Source: Opitutaceae bacterium (lineage in GTDB: Bacteria > Verrucomicrobiota > Verrucomicrobiia > Opitutales > Opitutaceae). From it: a stretch of 64,000 nt of DNA. Below, in pieces: positions 1 to 8,089 of the stretch; position 1 is the stretch's first letter; each line of letters starts with the position of its first letter. The stretch spans positions 186,001-250,000 of the forward strand of contig JAEUHC010000027.1 in NCBI GenBank assembly GCA_016794785.1. Reading direction: 5' to 3'. A program made the translations under genes and the position numbers. Under the pieces are notes generated by a model that saw nothing but the letters and a program-made list of their open reading frames with translations, did no database searches and was not told where the DNA came from.

Positions 1-74
1 GTCGCATGGATCTGGTCGATCTCGGCGAGGGAGAGTTCCTCGACGGTGAGGAGATGGCGGCGGGTCCAGGACAC
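1..74 (-). CDS. pyrB: Aspartate carbamoyltransferase, 5' end only (cut by window edge)
   Basis: Read on the minus strand from a GTG at 74, the frame gives VSWTRRHLLTVEELSLAEID and runs off the window. The HLLTVEELSLAEI stretch matches the N-terminal helix of aspartate carbamoyltransferase catalytic chains, which condense carbamoyl phosphate and aspartate in pyrimidine synthesis. It begins 24 bases after the pyrR stop, and pyrR-pyrB is a common operon order. Only about 24 codons are visible, so the assignment rests on the motif plus the neighbour. The start is not certain because no clear ribosome binding site precedes the GTG. Confidence 0.7.
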   Translation of the reverse strand, partial: MSWTRRHLLTVEELSLAEIDQIHA

Positions 75-80
75 GGGGGT

Positions 81-106
81 GATTTGCGATTTGCGATTTA
101 TGATTT
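81..106. repeat. Short direct repeat at the pyrR-pyrB junction
   Basis: The unit GATTTGC/GATTTAT is repeated three to four times between the end of pyrR and the start of pyrB, and it supplies the pyrR stop codon (TAA at 98-100). The tract is AT-richer than its surroundings. It may be simple slippage sequence. No function is claimed. Confidence 0.5.
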
Positions 107-634
107 GGGCGCGGACTTCGCGGGCTCGATGCGGATCGTGTCGCGGCGGGGATCCTGTTGATCGAGGCGGACGACCACTTTTTCCTGAGGGCGGGCGTCG
201 AGGGCGAGGCCGGTGTAGTCGGCGGCGACGGGCATCAGGCGGCCGGCGCGATCGACGAGGACGGCGAGTTCAACCTTCGCGGGGCGGCCGTGGTCGAAGA
301 GTTCGTCGAGCGCGGCCTTGACGGTGCGGCCGGAAAAGAGGACGTCGTCGACGAGGATGACGGTCGCGCCCGTGACATCGGCAGGAATCTGTGTGGGGGA
401 GAATTCCTTGGGGATGGGGTGCCGGCCGATGTCATCGCGGTGAAAGGAAATATCCACCGTGCCGGCGCGGGCCTCCAGGCGGCGCCCGAGGCGGCGGGCC
501 AGCTCGACGCCGCCATTGGCGATGCCGAGGAGGAGCAGGCGGCGCGGAGTAGCGTGGCGGGCGCGAATGCCGGCGGCGAGCCGCTCAATCGCGGTCTCAA
601 TCGCGTCGGGATCGATGGTCTTGGCGGTGGGCAC
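98..634 (-). CDS. pyrR: Bifunctional pyr operon regulator / uracil phosphoribosyltransferase PyrR
   Basis: The product of about 178 residues has the type I phosphoribosyltransferase fold. The PRPP-binding loop reads VILVDDVLFSGRT, followed by an RTVKAALDEL helix, and the early segment DISFHRDDIG is typical of PyrR. The family binds pyr mRNA in a UMP-dependent way and usually has weak uracil phosphoribosyltransferase activity. I chose the GTG at 634, which gives the usual length of 175-185 residues. The open frame continues upstream to 754 but would run through a strong hairpin. The gene is followed at 24 bases by pyrB, as expected for a pyrimidine operon. Which RNA it binds cannot be told from sequence alone, but see the hairpin upstream. 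Confidence 0.88.
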   Translation of the reverse strand: MPTAKTIDPDAIETAIERLAAGIRARHATPRRLLLLGIANGGVELARRLGRRLEARAGTVDISFHRDDIGRHPIPKEFSPTQIPADVTGATVILVDDVLFSGRTVKAALDELFDHGRPAKVELAVLVDRAGRLMPVAADYTGLALDARPQEKVVVRLDQQDPRRDTIRIEPAKSAPKS

Positions 635-709
635 CGCGTGGGGTTGTGACGCTTGGCGCGGGCGGAGGGAAGGATTTTCTGGCGGCGGCCGGGCGCAAAT
701 TCCGGACGC

Positions 710-742
710 AAAGAGGCCCCGGCGCCTCACGGCACCGGGGCC
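710..742 (-). terminator. GC-rich hairpin between the LamG gene and pyrR; terminator or leader hairpin
   Basis: Bases 715-742 form a 12-bp stem with one G-U pair and a GUGA loop. On the minus strand it is followed by TCTTTG. It lies 43 bases after the stop of the upstream LamG-protein gene and about 80 bases before pyrR. The simplest reading is a rho-independent terminator of the LamG gene, although the T tract is weak. The top of the hairpin, CCGTGAGG, also fits the CNGNGAG core reported for PyrR-binding loops, so a role in the pyr leader is possible. Confidence 0.6.
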
Positions 743-784
743 CTGCTTCACCACCTGCCGCGATGCTGCGCGCGGCAGGGAGAA

Positions 785-3619
785 TCATGGCACTTCGTAA
801 ACTTCGACGAGCGCCTCGCCGGTGGCGGGGTTAGCGCCGCCGACCTGGATGGTGTAGTTGGACGGTTCCAGGAGGGATAGCGTGGAGGCGTCGGCACTGC
901 CGCCTTGGAGCGCGAAGGCGCCCACGTAGGTCTGCGCCTGGAGCATCTCGCCCACGAAGTCGGCGCCGTTCCAGTCGTCGTTGGCGAGCACGGCGCGGGG
1001 AGGCGTGCTGGTGTCGTAGATGGTAAGCGCGGGATCGGTGAGGGTGCCGCCGACGCCGAAGGCCGCCAGGGTGGGGCCGACGCCGCGCACGAGGAAGGTG
1101 CGGGCGCCGACGCCTTGGAGGCTGAAGCCCAGCGTGAGCACGCGGTCGCCGGGGGCGGAAACACTGCGCACGGAGACGTTGGCGAGCTTGGAGGTGGCGG
1201 TCGCGCCGTCCGCGTCGTAAACCTCGATGAGGACGAGGCCACCGGCGGACGGGTTGGCGCTGTCCACTTGGACGCTATAGGGCTTGTTGGCCGGGAGCGT
1301 GATGATCAGGACGGCGTCGTTGCTGTTGCGGGTGAGGGGGAACGCGCCCACTGCGGCCATCGCAGCCTCGGTGGCGGGAGAGCTGTCCCAGTTGTCATTG
1401 CTGTTGAGCCGTATCCCGGTCTCGTTGTCGAAGACCGCGAGCCGCGGGTTGGCCATGAGGCTGGCGGCCGGCAGCCCGAAGGCGGACAACGCGGGCCCCA
1501 CCGCGCGGATCAAAACGCGTTTGGATCCGGCGCCTGCGATGTAGAAACCGGGCGTGACGAGCTGGCCGGGAGCGGCGTCGGCGCGGACCGAGATGTTGCG
1601 GAGCGTGGAGGCCAGAGGATTCAGGCTCACGGTCGAGGCCGCGGAGTTGACCGTGCCGGAGGAGTTGGAGACGCGGCAGAAGTAGGAGCCGGCGTCGGCT
1701 GCGTTCACGTTTTGGCGCAGGATGATGTTCTGGGTCTCGCCGCTCAGGGCCAAGTTGTTGCGGAACCACTGGAAGGAGAGACCGCTGCCTTGCGCCGCGA
1801 CCGCGAGCGCGAACGTCCCGCCCGGCGACACGACTTTGTTGAAGGGTTGCAGCACAATCTGTGGCGCGGAGGCGGACGCAGGCACGCTGAGCGAGCCAGC
1901 GGTGAAGGTCTGCGTGCCGGCGGGATTCGTCACCCGCACGGTGTAGGTGCCGGCGTTGGCGGCGGTGATGGAGTTGACGATGTAAGGGTTGGCGGTCGCA
2001 CCGGCGATCGCGATGCCATTGAGGAACCACTGGTAGGTGAAAGGTCCGGTGCCGGTCACGTTGATGGGGCACACAAAGCGACCGCCCGGCACAATGTTGA
2101 TCGAGGAGGGCACGAAACCCGTCGGGAGCGCGGGAGCCACCGCGGCGCTCGCGGTCGTGAAGGTGGTGCCGGAGCTGCCCGCAAAGGAAAAGCTGCCGGA
2201 CCATGAACCCCATGAGCTCGTCGTGACGCCGTTGCGGGTGCTACCCGGATAGCTGGCCTGACCGGGCAGAATGGTCACTGTAACTGTCTTGGTCTCGCCG
2301 GGGGCAATCACACCGGCATGCACCGCGGCGCGGGCGACACTTGAGTCGTCGGTGTAGACTTCGGTGCCCCAGACGGCGCCGCTGGTCGCGCCGGTCAGGG
2401 TGAACTCAAAGGCCTGGCCGACGCGATTGCGATATCCGGTGAGATTGAGGGGCGCGGCAATCACGTTGGCGGAGATGGCGGCGGCAGTGTTGACGCCCGT
2501 GGCGGCGGTGCCGACGGCGGTGCCGCTGTTGAGCGAGGTGACCTCGGCGGCGGTGAGGGCACGATTGTAGATGCGGATCTCGTCCAGGTCGCCTTGGAAG
2601 AGGTCGAGGCCGTTGTCGGAGCCGGCGATCATCATCATCGCGGAGCTGAAACTGGTGAGGGCGCGGCCCGTGTTGGTGGTGCTGTCGAGCTGGCCATCGC
2701 GATAGAGGCGAAGGGTGCCGGCCTCAAAGGTGGCGACGATGTGCGTCCACGAGTCGTTGGCCACGCGGCCGGTGCTGTTGATCTGCTGCGAAATCTGGGT
2801 GTTGGCCAGAAAGGCGAAGCGGCGCGACGAGGTGAGGCCATCCAGGAAAACCCCGTAGTAGTGCGAGGACTGGCCGGGATAGCCGATGGCGACGAGGCGC
2901 GGATTCCAGTTGCCGGGGCCGCTCGGACGGACGAAGGCCGAGATGGTCATGGCCGAGGTGCTGAAGGTGTTGTTGACGAGCGCGCGGAGGCGGACGCCAT
3001 TGGTGCGCAAGGCGCCGGCGCCATAGCGGCCGGTCGTCGAGGTGACAGTGCCGCCGACGGGCGAGAGCGTGAAGCCGCGACCTGAGTCGTCGCGCAGGAG
3101 ATTGCTGGCGTCGTTGAAAGAGTAGTAGGCCAGCAGTTCGCCGCCGGTGGTGCCGCCACCACCGCCGCCGCCCCCCCCGCCACCGCCGCCACCGCCACCG
3201 CCGGGCGCCGCATTGAACGACGTGCTGGGATTAATCCGGTATGAGGAGGTGTTGTTCGAGGCGGCGGTCGGCGGGCCGTAGGCGGAGCTCAGCTGGTTGT
3301 TGGCAATCGTGGCCGAGGTGATGCCGAGCAGGGCGAAGCTGGTGCCGCCGGTGATGGTGACCGCGCCGCTGGCGGACACGCTGCCGGTGAGCGCGCCTTG
3401 GCTCAGATTAAACGCACCCGAGGCATCGACCACGGCGATGTAGGCGCCGAAGCCCGATTCGATGGTGCCGACGACGGGCACGGTGACGCGGGTGTTAAGG
3501 GTGCCGATGTAGGTGCCCGCAAACTGGGCCTGCGCGTGCAGCGTCGCAGGCAGGAGCAGTGAGGCCGCGAGCAACAGGCCGGGTGAGAGAATGCGGCGAA
3601 GGAGGGAGATGTCTTTCAT
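785..3619 (-). CDS. Secreted multidomain protein: LamG, LCCL, two Ig-like domains, two C-terminal repeats
   Basis: This 944-residue protein starts with a signal peptide (MKDISLLRR, hydrophobic stretch, ALHAQA-like cleavage site). Next come an N-terminal beta-rich region, a poly-glycine spacer at about residues 140-157, and a LamG/concanavalin-like domain (AYYSFN...RYGAGALRTNG, about 165-390). After that is an LCCL-like segment with VWGTEVYTDDSSVARAAVHA and a terminal WGSW, then two Ig-like domains (YQWFLNG and FQWFRNN motifs). It ends in two copies of a repeat of about 125 residues beginning LRNISVRA and LANVSVRS and ending EVYD/EVYE. It probably acts outside the cell in carbohydrate or surface binding; no catalytic motif was seen. 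The ATG at 3619 was chosen for the signal peptide, as the upstream frame adds non-signal sequence. The C-terminal repeat recurs in the next gene. Confidence 0.75.
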   Translation of the reverse strand: MKDISLLRRILSPGLLLAASLLLPATLHAQAQFAGTYIGTLNTRVTVPVVGTIESGFGAYIAVVDASGAFNLSQGALTGSVSASGAVTITGGTSFALLGITSATIANNQLSSAYGPPTAASNNTSSYRINPSTSFNAAPGGGGGGGGGGGGGGGGGTTGGELLAYYSFNDASNLLRDDSGRGFTLSPVGGTVTSTTGRYGAGALRTNGVRLRALVNNTFSTSAMTISAFVRPSGPGNWNPRLVAIGYPGQSSHYYGVFLDGLTSSRRFAFLANTQISQQINSTGRVANDSWTHIVATFEAGTLRLYRDGQLDSTTNTGRALTSFSSAMMMIAGSDNGLDLFQGDLDEIRIYNRALTAAEVTSLNSGTAVGTAATGVNTAAAISANVIAAPLNLTGYRNRVGQAFEFTLTGATSGAVWGTEVYTDDSSVARAAVHAGVIAPGETKTVTVTILPGQASYPGSTRNGVTTSSWGSWSGSFSFAGSSGTTFTTASAAVAPALPTGFVPSSINIVPGGRFVCPINVTGTGPFTYQWFLNGIAIAGATANPYIVNSITAANAGTYTVRVTNPAGTQTFTAGSLSVPASASAPQIVLQPFNKVVSPGGTFALAVAAQGSGLSFQWFRNNLALSGETQNIILRQNVNAADAGSYFCRVSNSSGTVNSAASTVSLNPLASTLRNISVRADAAPGQLVTPGFYIAGAGSKRVLIRAVGPALSAFGLPAASLMANPRLAVFDNETGIRLNSNDNWDSSPATEAAMAAVGAFPLTRNSNDAVLIITLPANKPYSVQVDSANPSAGGLVLIEVYDADGATATSKLANVSVRSVSAPGDRVLTLGFSLQGVGARTFLVRGVGPTLAAFGVGGTLTDPALTIYDTSTPPRAVLANDDWNGADFVGEMLQAQTYVGAFALQGGSADASTLSLLEPSNYTIQVGGANPATGEALVEVYEVP
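3152..3205. repeat. CCG/CCA trinucleotide tract coding for poly-glycine
   Basis: A low-complexity run of CCG, CCA and C-only triplets on the plus strand. On the minus strand it encodes about 17 consecutive glycines in the LamG protein, between the N-terminal region and the LamG domain. It includes a run of eight or more C residues, so it is a likely site of replication slippage and possible length variation. Confidence 0.85.
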
Positions 3620-3715
3620 GGCGATGAAGGGTTGATGAAGCCACGTCATCTTGCACCCGCTCATGGCGACGCACCATACGCATACGTGCGTATGACCGAT
3701 CACTGGCGATAAGCT

Positions 3716-6700
3716 CTACTGCAGCTCGTAAACCTCGACGAGCGCGACGCCCGTCGTGCCGCCCACGCCGCTGACTTGGGCGGTGTAGCTCCCGGGAGCT
3801 AGATGAAGCAGCAACGCGGCGTCACGGCTCGCGTTCGGCAGTGAGAATGCGCCCACTTGTGCGAACGCCGCGCCGAGTGTTGCCGAGCCGCCCCAATCGT
3901 CGTTGCTGCCGACGATCGTGTTGCCGCGGTAAAGGTCCAGGCGCGGGTTGGCGAGGACGCCGCCTACGCCAAAAGCCGAGCCGAGTGTCGGCCCGATGCC
4001 TCGAATGAGAATCTGCCGCGGAAGATTGCCCGAGATCGTGAAACCCGCGATCAACACCCCGGCTCCCGTGCCGACCTGTGCGCGGGCGGAGACATTGATG
4101 AGCCGCGCGCCGCTGAGTGGCTCCGCGTCGTAGATCTCCGCGAGCGCGATGCCGGCACCGGCTGCGCCCGAAATCTGGGCGGAGTAGGCGCCGACTGGCA
4201 TCGATCGCAGGATCGCCGCGTCGAGGGAATTGAGGGGAAGCGTAAAGGCGCCGACTTGGCTGAACACGGTGGCGACTTCCGTTGCGGTGCCGGCCGTGGG
4301 TGCGGCCCAGTTGTCGTTGAAGGCGAGCTGCCCCGCACTGGAAAACAACTGCAGCCGTGGATCGGCGAGCACGCCCGTGACGCCAAAGCCCGTCAGCGAC
4401 GGGCCGATGGCGCGCAGCAGCATCGGCTTCGCCGATGCTCCGCTGAGCACGAAGCCAACCGCCAGCATCTGATCGCCCGTGCCCGCGGTTGTGCGCACAG
4501 ACAGATTGATGAGACGCCCGGGATTGGCCGCCTCCACGGTCACATCCGCCGGCGTGCTCATGATCGAGCTTGTCGGGCTGATCACCGCGACGGTATAGCG
4601 ACCCGCAGCGGCCGGAGTGACGGTGCCTACCGTGATGACTGGAGTCGTGGCGCCGACGATGTCCACGCCGTCCTTGCGCCACTGATAGGTGATTGGACCA
4701 TCGCCGGAGGCGATGACACTGAGGGAGAGCGACTGGCCGAGCACCGCGACCTGGGATTGCGGCTGCGTGACGACCGTGAGGGCGGGCGTGAATCGTTGCC
4801 CGGTGCGGCGGGCGTTCTGGCGATATTGCGGCCAGGCGTTGCCGACGGCGACACCGACCCCGAGGTCAAAGGCGTAAACATTCCCGTCATTGCTGCCAAA
4901 GGCCAGCGTGCGACCGCCGATGCCTGGCGATGAGCGGATGAGACTGCCCGTCGCAAAGGTTCGCACGAGCCGGCCGTCCCCATCGATCGCATGGACGAGG
5001 CCGTCGTAGCACCCGATATAGACCACGCCATTGGCATCGACCGCAGGGGATGACGCGCGCACTTCGGCCCCGAGGCGGTAGGTCCAGCGCACACCGCCGG
5101 TCGTCGTATTGACGGCATGGAGCAGGCCATCATAGCCCGCGAAATAAACCGTCGCCCCATCCGGACTCAGCGCTGGTGACGACGAGGTGCCGAGGCTGGC
5201 GCCTGCGTAAACCCAGCGCCGCGCTCCGGCGGGGGTGACGGAGTAGAGCCGGCCCGAGGAGAGTGTGCCGAAGTAGATATTCCCCGCCGCATCGATCGCC
5301 GCGGTGGTGTAGATCGGGTTGTCGGCGGCAAAGGTCCACTTCACCGAACCGTCACCAGCATTGATCGCGTAGAGGCGGTGGTTGTCACCCGGATCGTCGG
5401 TGCCGAGGTAGATCGTGCCGTCGGGCGCGATGGCGACCGAGGCATAGGATTCGCCCGGGACGTTTGCGGCCCACCGCTCCGTTACGCTCGTCTGGTTGTC
5501 GCGAAACGCGTGCAGTCGGCCCGAGTCCGAATGCACGAAAAGCGTGCCGTCTGCACCGATCGCGACGGCGTTGTTGGCGTTGCCACTCGTGCCGACGAGG
5601 ATCTCCCACTTCTTCGCGCCGGTGGCGCTGTTGAAGGCGTGGAGTTTTGAGCCGTTGGCCGAGGTGAAGCTCGGCCCCGTCGCGATGTAGAGCGTGCCGT
5701 CGGCAGCGAGCGCCGCGGCCGAGGTGTCCATCTGGGCATTGAGAGTGAGGGCGGGCCAGCGGCGCGTGCCGTCGGCATTGAACGCATGCAGGAGACCGTC
5801 GTTGCTTGCGACATAGACGGCGCCGTCGGGCCCGATCACAGGCGCATTGGTCACGCTGCCGCCCGTGACACCGGTCCAGGAGGAATCGTTGAGTGTAAGG
5901 CTGAACCGTGCGGTGATGGGCGGAACACCGGCCCGGGCGGCGCCGTCTGCCTGAATGTAATAAGTCGTGCCCGTGGTGGCATCGACGGTGACAATGGCGG
6001 TGGTGTAGGTCGAGGCGCCGCCCGCCTCGCTGTCGGCATCGTCACTCGCGCCGGCGAGCCGCAGCGTGCCGAGCGTGGTGCCGGTGTAAACCGCGAGCAG
6101 AGGATCGAAGCCTTCGCTCACGAGGCTAAATTGAAAGCGGCCCGTGGCTGGCGCGGTCCAGCGATACCAGAGCGATTTCCCACCCGTGCGGCCACGAATC
6201 TGTGGCTCGCCAGCCTCAAGGGTCGCTTGCGCATTCGTGCCACTGACGAGCGCGCTCCGGCCCTCAATCACCTGGGCCCCGGCAAACGCATCGTTGGCCG
6301 GAATCGATCCGAGATCGACGAGCGTGAGGCCTGTCGCCGCGCCCTTGCCGGCAACGACGATCTGATAGGTCGTGCCGGCGACGGTGCTGAACTCCAGCCG
6401 CGAAGTGGCGCTGGCACCGTCGTTGTCGTTGCTCGCCACGGGAGTGATCGCACCGAGGGCATCGCCGGTGAAAACGCCGAGCAGTGTGTCGTAGCTGCTG
6501 CCCGTGGTGGTCATGCGCACCAGACCGGCGGTAGGTGCGCGCCATTCCCACCAGAGCGTGGCGCCACCGCTCTGACCCGCGATGGCGGGCTCGCCGTTTT
6601 CCGTCGTGGCGCCGGTGTTGACGGCACGTATGGCGAGGTTGGTGCCGGTGACGCGGGCGCGGGTCGCGAAGTCGTCGTTGAAGGGCCGGTTGTCCGTGGA

Positions 6701-8089
6701 GCGCAGCGCCCGGTCGAGATTGAGGCGGCCGTTGGTCTGGGATTTTCCGGCCAGAGTCGCAGGCTGATCGACCGTGCGGAGCACCCGGTTGATGAGTTGC
6801 CGGTAGTTGTCGTTGGGAAACTGCGCGGTGAGCAGCGCCAACGCTCCGGTCACGTGGGGCGCGGCCATCGACGTGCCCGATCGCGAGACGTAGAGAGATG
6901 AATCGAGCGCGAGGGAAAAGATGTCGCTGCCCGGCGCAAACAGCTCGACCGCGCCGGAGCCGAAATTCGTGCCCACGGGCAAATCATCGCGGTTCGTGGA
7001 GTTGCCCACGGCGACCATGTTCTCAAGGCGGAAACTTGCCGGATAATGGGGCAGGAGATCGAGGTCCGCGCCTTCGTTGCCCGCCGCCGCGACGAAAATA
7101 ATCCCGGCATCGCGCAGGCGTCGCACGGCGGCGAACTCCGCCGGATCGAACGCCGTGATAGATCCAGAGGCGGCGCCATAACTGGCGTTCACGATATGCG
7201 CGCCATTGGCGATCGCGTAGTCGATGCAGGTGATGGCGTCCGAGGTGAGGCCGAGGCCGGTGCCGCCGCGGAGAAACTTGAGGGCCATGATCTGCACGCG
7301 CCAGGCGACCCCGGTGATCCCTGTGCCGTTGTTGCCGGTGGCACCGATGATCCCCGCCACATGCGTGCCATGGCCGAGATCGTCGGCGGGATTGCCGTTG
7401 CGCGCGATGGCGTTGATGCCGTGAACGTCGTCGATGTAGCCGTTGCGATCGTCGTCGATGCCGTTGCCGGGGATCTCGCGCGGGTTGCGCCAGAGGTTGG
7501 CGACGATGTCGGGATGATCAAGGCGGACGCCGGAATCAATGACGGCGACGATCGCGTTCGAGGCATCGGTGCGCAAATCCCAGGCGGATGTGGCGCCGAT
7601 ATCGGCGCCCGCGATGCCATTGTTGGCGCCGTTGTTCGCCAGGCCCCACTGGCGGCCAAAACTGGAATCATTGGGCACCGCCGTGGCATGGCGGATCGTG
7701 TCGGGATGGACGAACTCGTAGCGGCCCGTCGCCATCAGGCGCTCGCGCGCTTGGGCGACCGTTTCGCCTTCGCGCAGTTCGATTAGGCGCAAGCCGTCGA
7801 ACCGATCCCAGTGCCGGCGGACCCTGCGGCCCTCGCGCTTCTCCTCCCGGTCGGATTCGGCGCGGCGTGCGGCGCGGGGTTTGGCAAACACAACGCGATC
7901 ACTGAAACCCTGGGCGATTTCCTTGGCCGTGAATGGCTCTATCGACGGCGACGGCTCTTCGGCGGCGAACAGCGTGCAGGAGAGCGCGGCAAGGAGGATG
8001 AAAACGGCGCGGTGCAAGAGGAAGAAACCACGGGAAGATGGGGCGAAACAGGCGACTGACAAGCGGGGGATTGTCCGGACAACCCGCAC
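3716..8089 (-). CDS. Secreted subtilisin-family (S8) protease with PPC-like, PQQ-propeller, Ig and C-terminal repeat domains
   Basis: The 1457-residue protein has a hydrophobic signal near residues 22-43, a propeptide-like region to about 140, and an S8 catalytic domain. The triad is D185 (AVIDSG), H240 (GHGTHVAG) and S407 (SGTSMAAPHV), with oxyanion N338 (AAGNEG). Two domains like bacterial pre-peptidase C-terminal domains follow at about 470-730 (NDDFATRA... and NDAFAGAQ...). A PQQ-type beta-propeller comes next, with repeated DGTLYIAT/GKLHAFN blades to about 1090, then an Ig-like domain (YQWRKDGVDI) and two terminal repeats ending EIYDAE and EVYELQ. The triad looks intact, so it is probably an active extracellular or periplasmic protease. 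The GTG at 8089 lies directly after the nuoN stop. A later start is possible, because the signal helix begins around residue 22. Confidence 0.82.
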   Translation of the reverse strand: MRVVRTIPRLSVACFAPSSRGFFLLHRAVFILLAALSCTLFAAEEPSPSIEPFTAKEIAQGFSDRVVFAKPRAARRAESDREEKREGRRVRRHWDRFDGLRLIELREGETVAQARERLMATGRYEFVHPDTIRHATAVPNDSSFGRQWGLANNGANNGIAGADIGATSAWDLRTDASNAIVAVIDSGVRLDHPDIVANLWRNPREIPGNGIDDDRNGYIDDVHGINAIARNGNPADDLGHGTHVAGIIGATGNNGTGITGVAWRVQIMALKFLRGGTGLGLTSDAITCIDYAIANGAHIVNASYGAASGSITAFDPAEFAAVRRLRDAGIIFVAAAGNEGADLDLLPHYPASFRLENMVAVGNSTNRDDLPVGTNFGSGAVELFAPGSDIFSLALDSSLYVSRSGTSMAAPHVTGALALLTAQFPNDNYRQLINRVLRTVDQPATLAGKSQTNGRLNLDRALRSTDNRPFNDDFATRARVTGTNLAIRAVNTGATTENGEPAIAGQSGGATLWWEWRAPTAGLVRMTTTGSSYDTLLGVFTGDALGAITPVASNDNDGASATSRLEFSTVAGTTYQIVVAGKGAATGLTLVDLGSIPANDAFAGAQVIEGRSALVSGTNAQATLEAGEPQIRGRTGGKSLWYRWTAPATGRFQFSLVSEGFDPLLAVYTGTTLGTLRLAGASDDADSEAGGASTYTTAIVTVDATTGTTYYIQADGAARAGVPPITARFSLTLNDSSWTGVTGGSVTNAPVIGPDGAVYVASNDGLLHAFNADGTRRWPALTLNAQMDTSAAALAADGTLYIATGPSFTSANGSKLHAFNSATGAKKWEILVGTSGNANNAVAIGADGTLFVHSDSGRLHAFRDNQTSVTERWAANVPGESYASVAIAPDGTIYLGTDDPGDNHRLYAINAGDGSVKWTFAADNPIYTTAAIDAAGNIYFGTLSSGRLYSVTPAGARRWVYAGASLGTSSSPALSPDGATVYFAGYDGLLHAVNTTTGGVRWTYRLGAEVRASSPAVDANGVVYIGCYDGLVHAIDGDGRLVRTFATGSLIRSSPGIGGRTLAFGSNDGNVYAFDLGVGVAVGNAWPQYRQNARRTGQRFTPALTVVTQPQSQVAVLGQSLSLSVIASGDGPITYQWRKDGVDIVGATTPVITVGTVTPAAAGRYTVAVISPTSSIMSTPADVTVEAANPGRLINLSVRTTAGTGDQMLAVGFVLSGASAKPMLLRAIGPSLTGFGVTGVLADPRLQLFSSAGQLAFNDNWAAPTAGTATEVATVFSQVGAFTLPLNSLDAAILRSMPVGAYSAQISGAAGAGIALAEIYDAEPLSGARLINVSARAQVGTGAGVLIAGFTISGNLPRQILIRGIGPTLGSAFGVGGVLANPRLDLYRGNTIVGSNDDWGGSATLGAAFAQVGAFSLPNASRDAALLLHLAPGSYTAQVSGVGGTTGVALVEVYELQ

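Noticed and set aside
3152..3205. Poly-C/CCG tract as a regulatory element
   Set aside because: It lies inside the coding sequence in frame and simply encodes poly-glycine.
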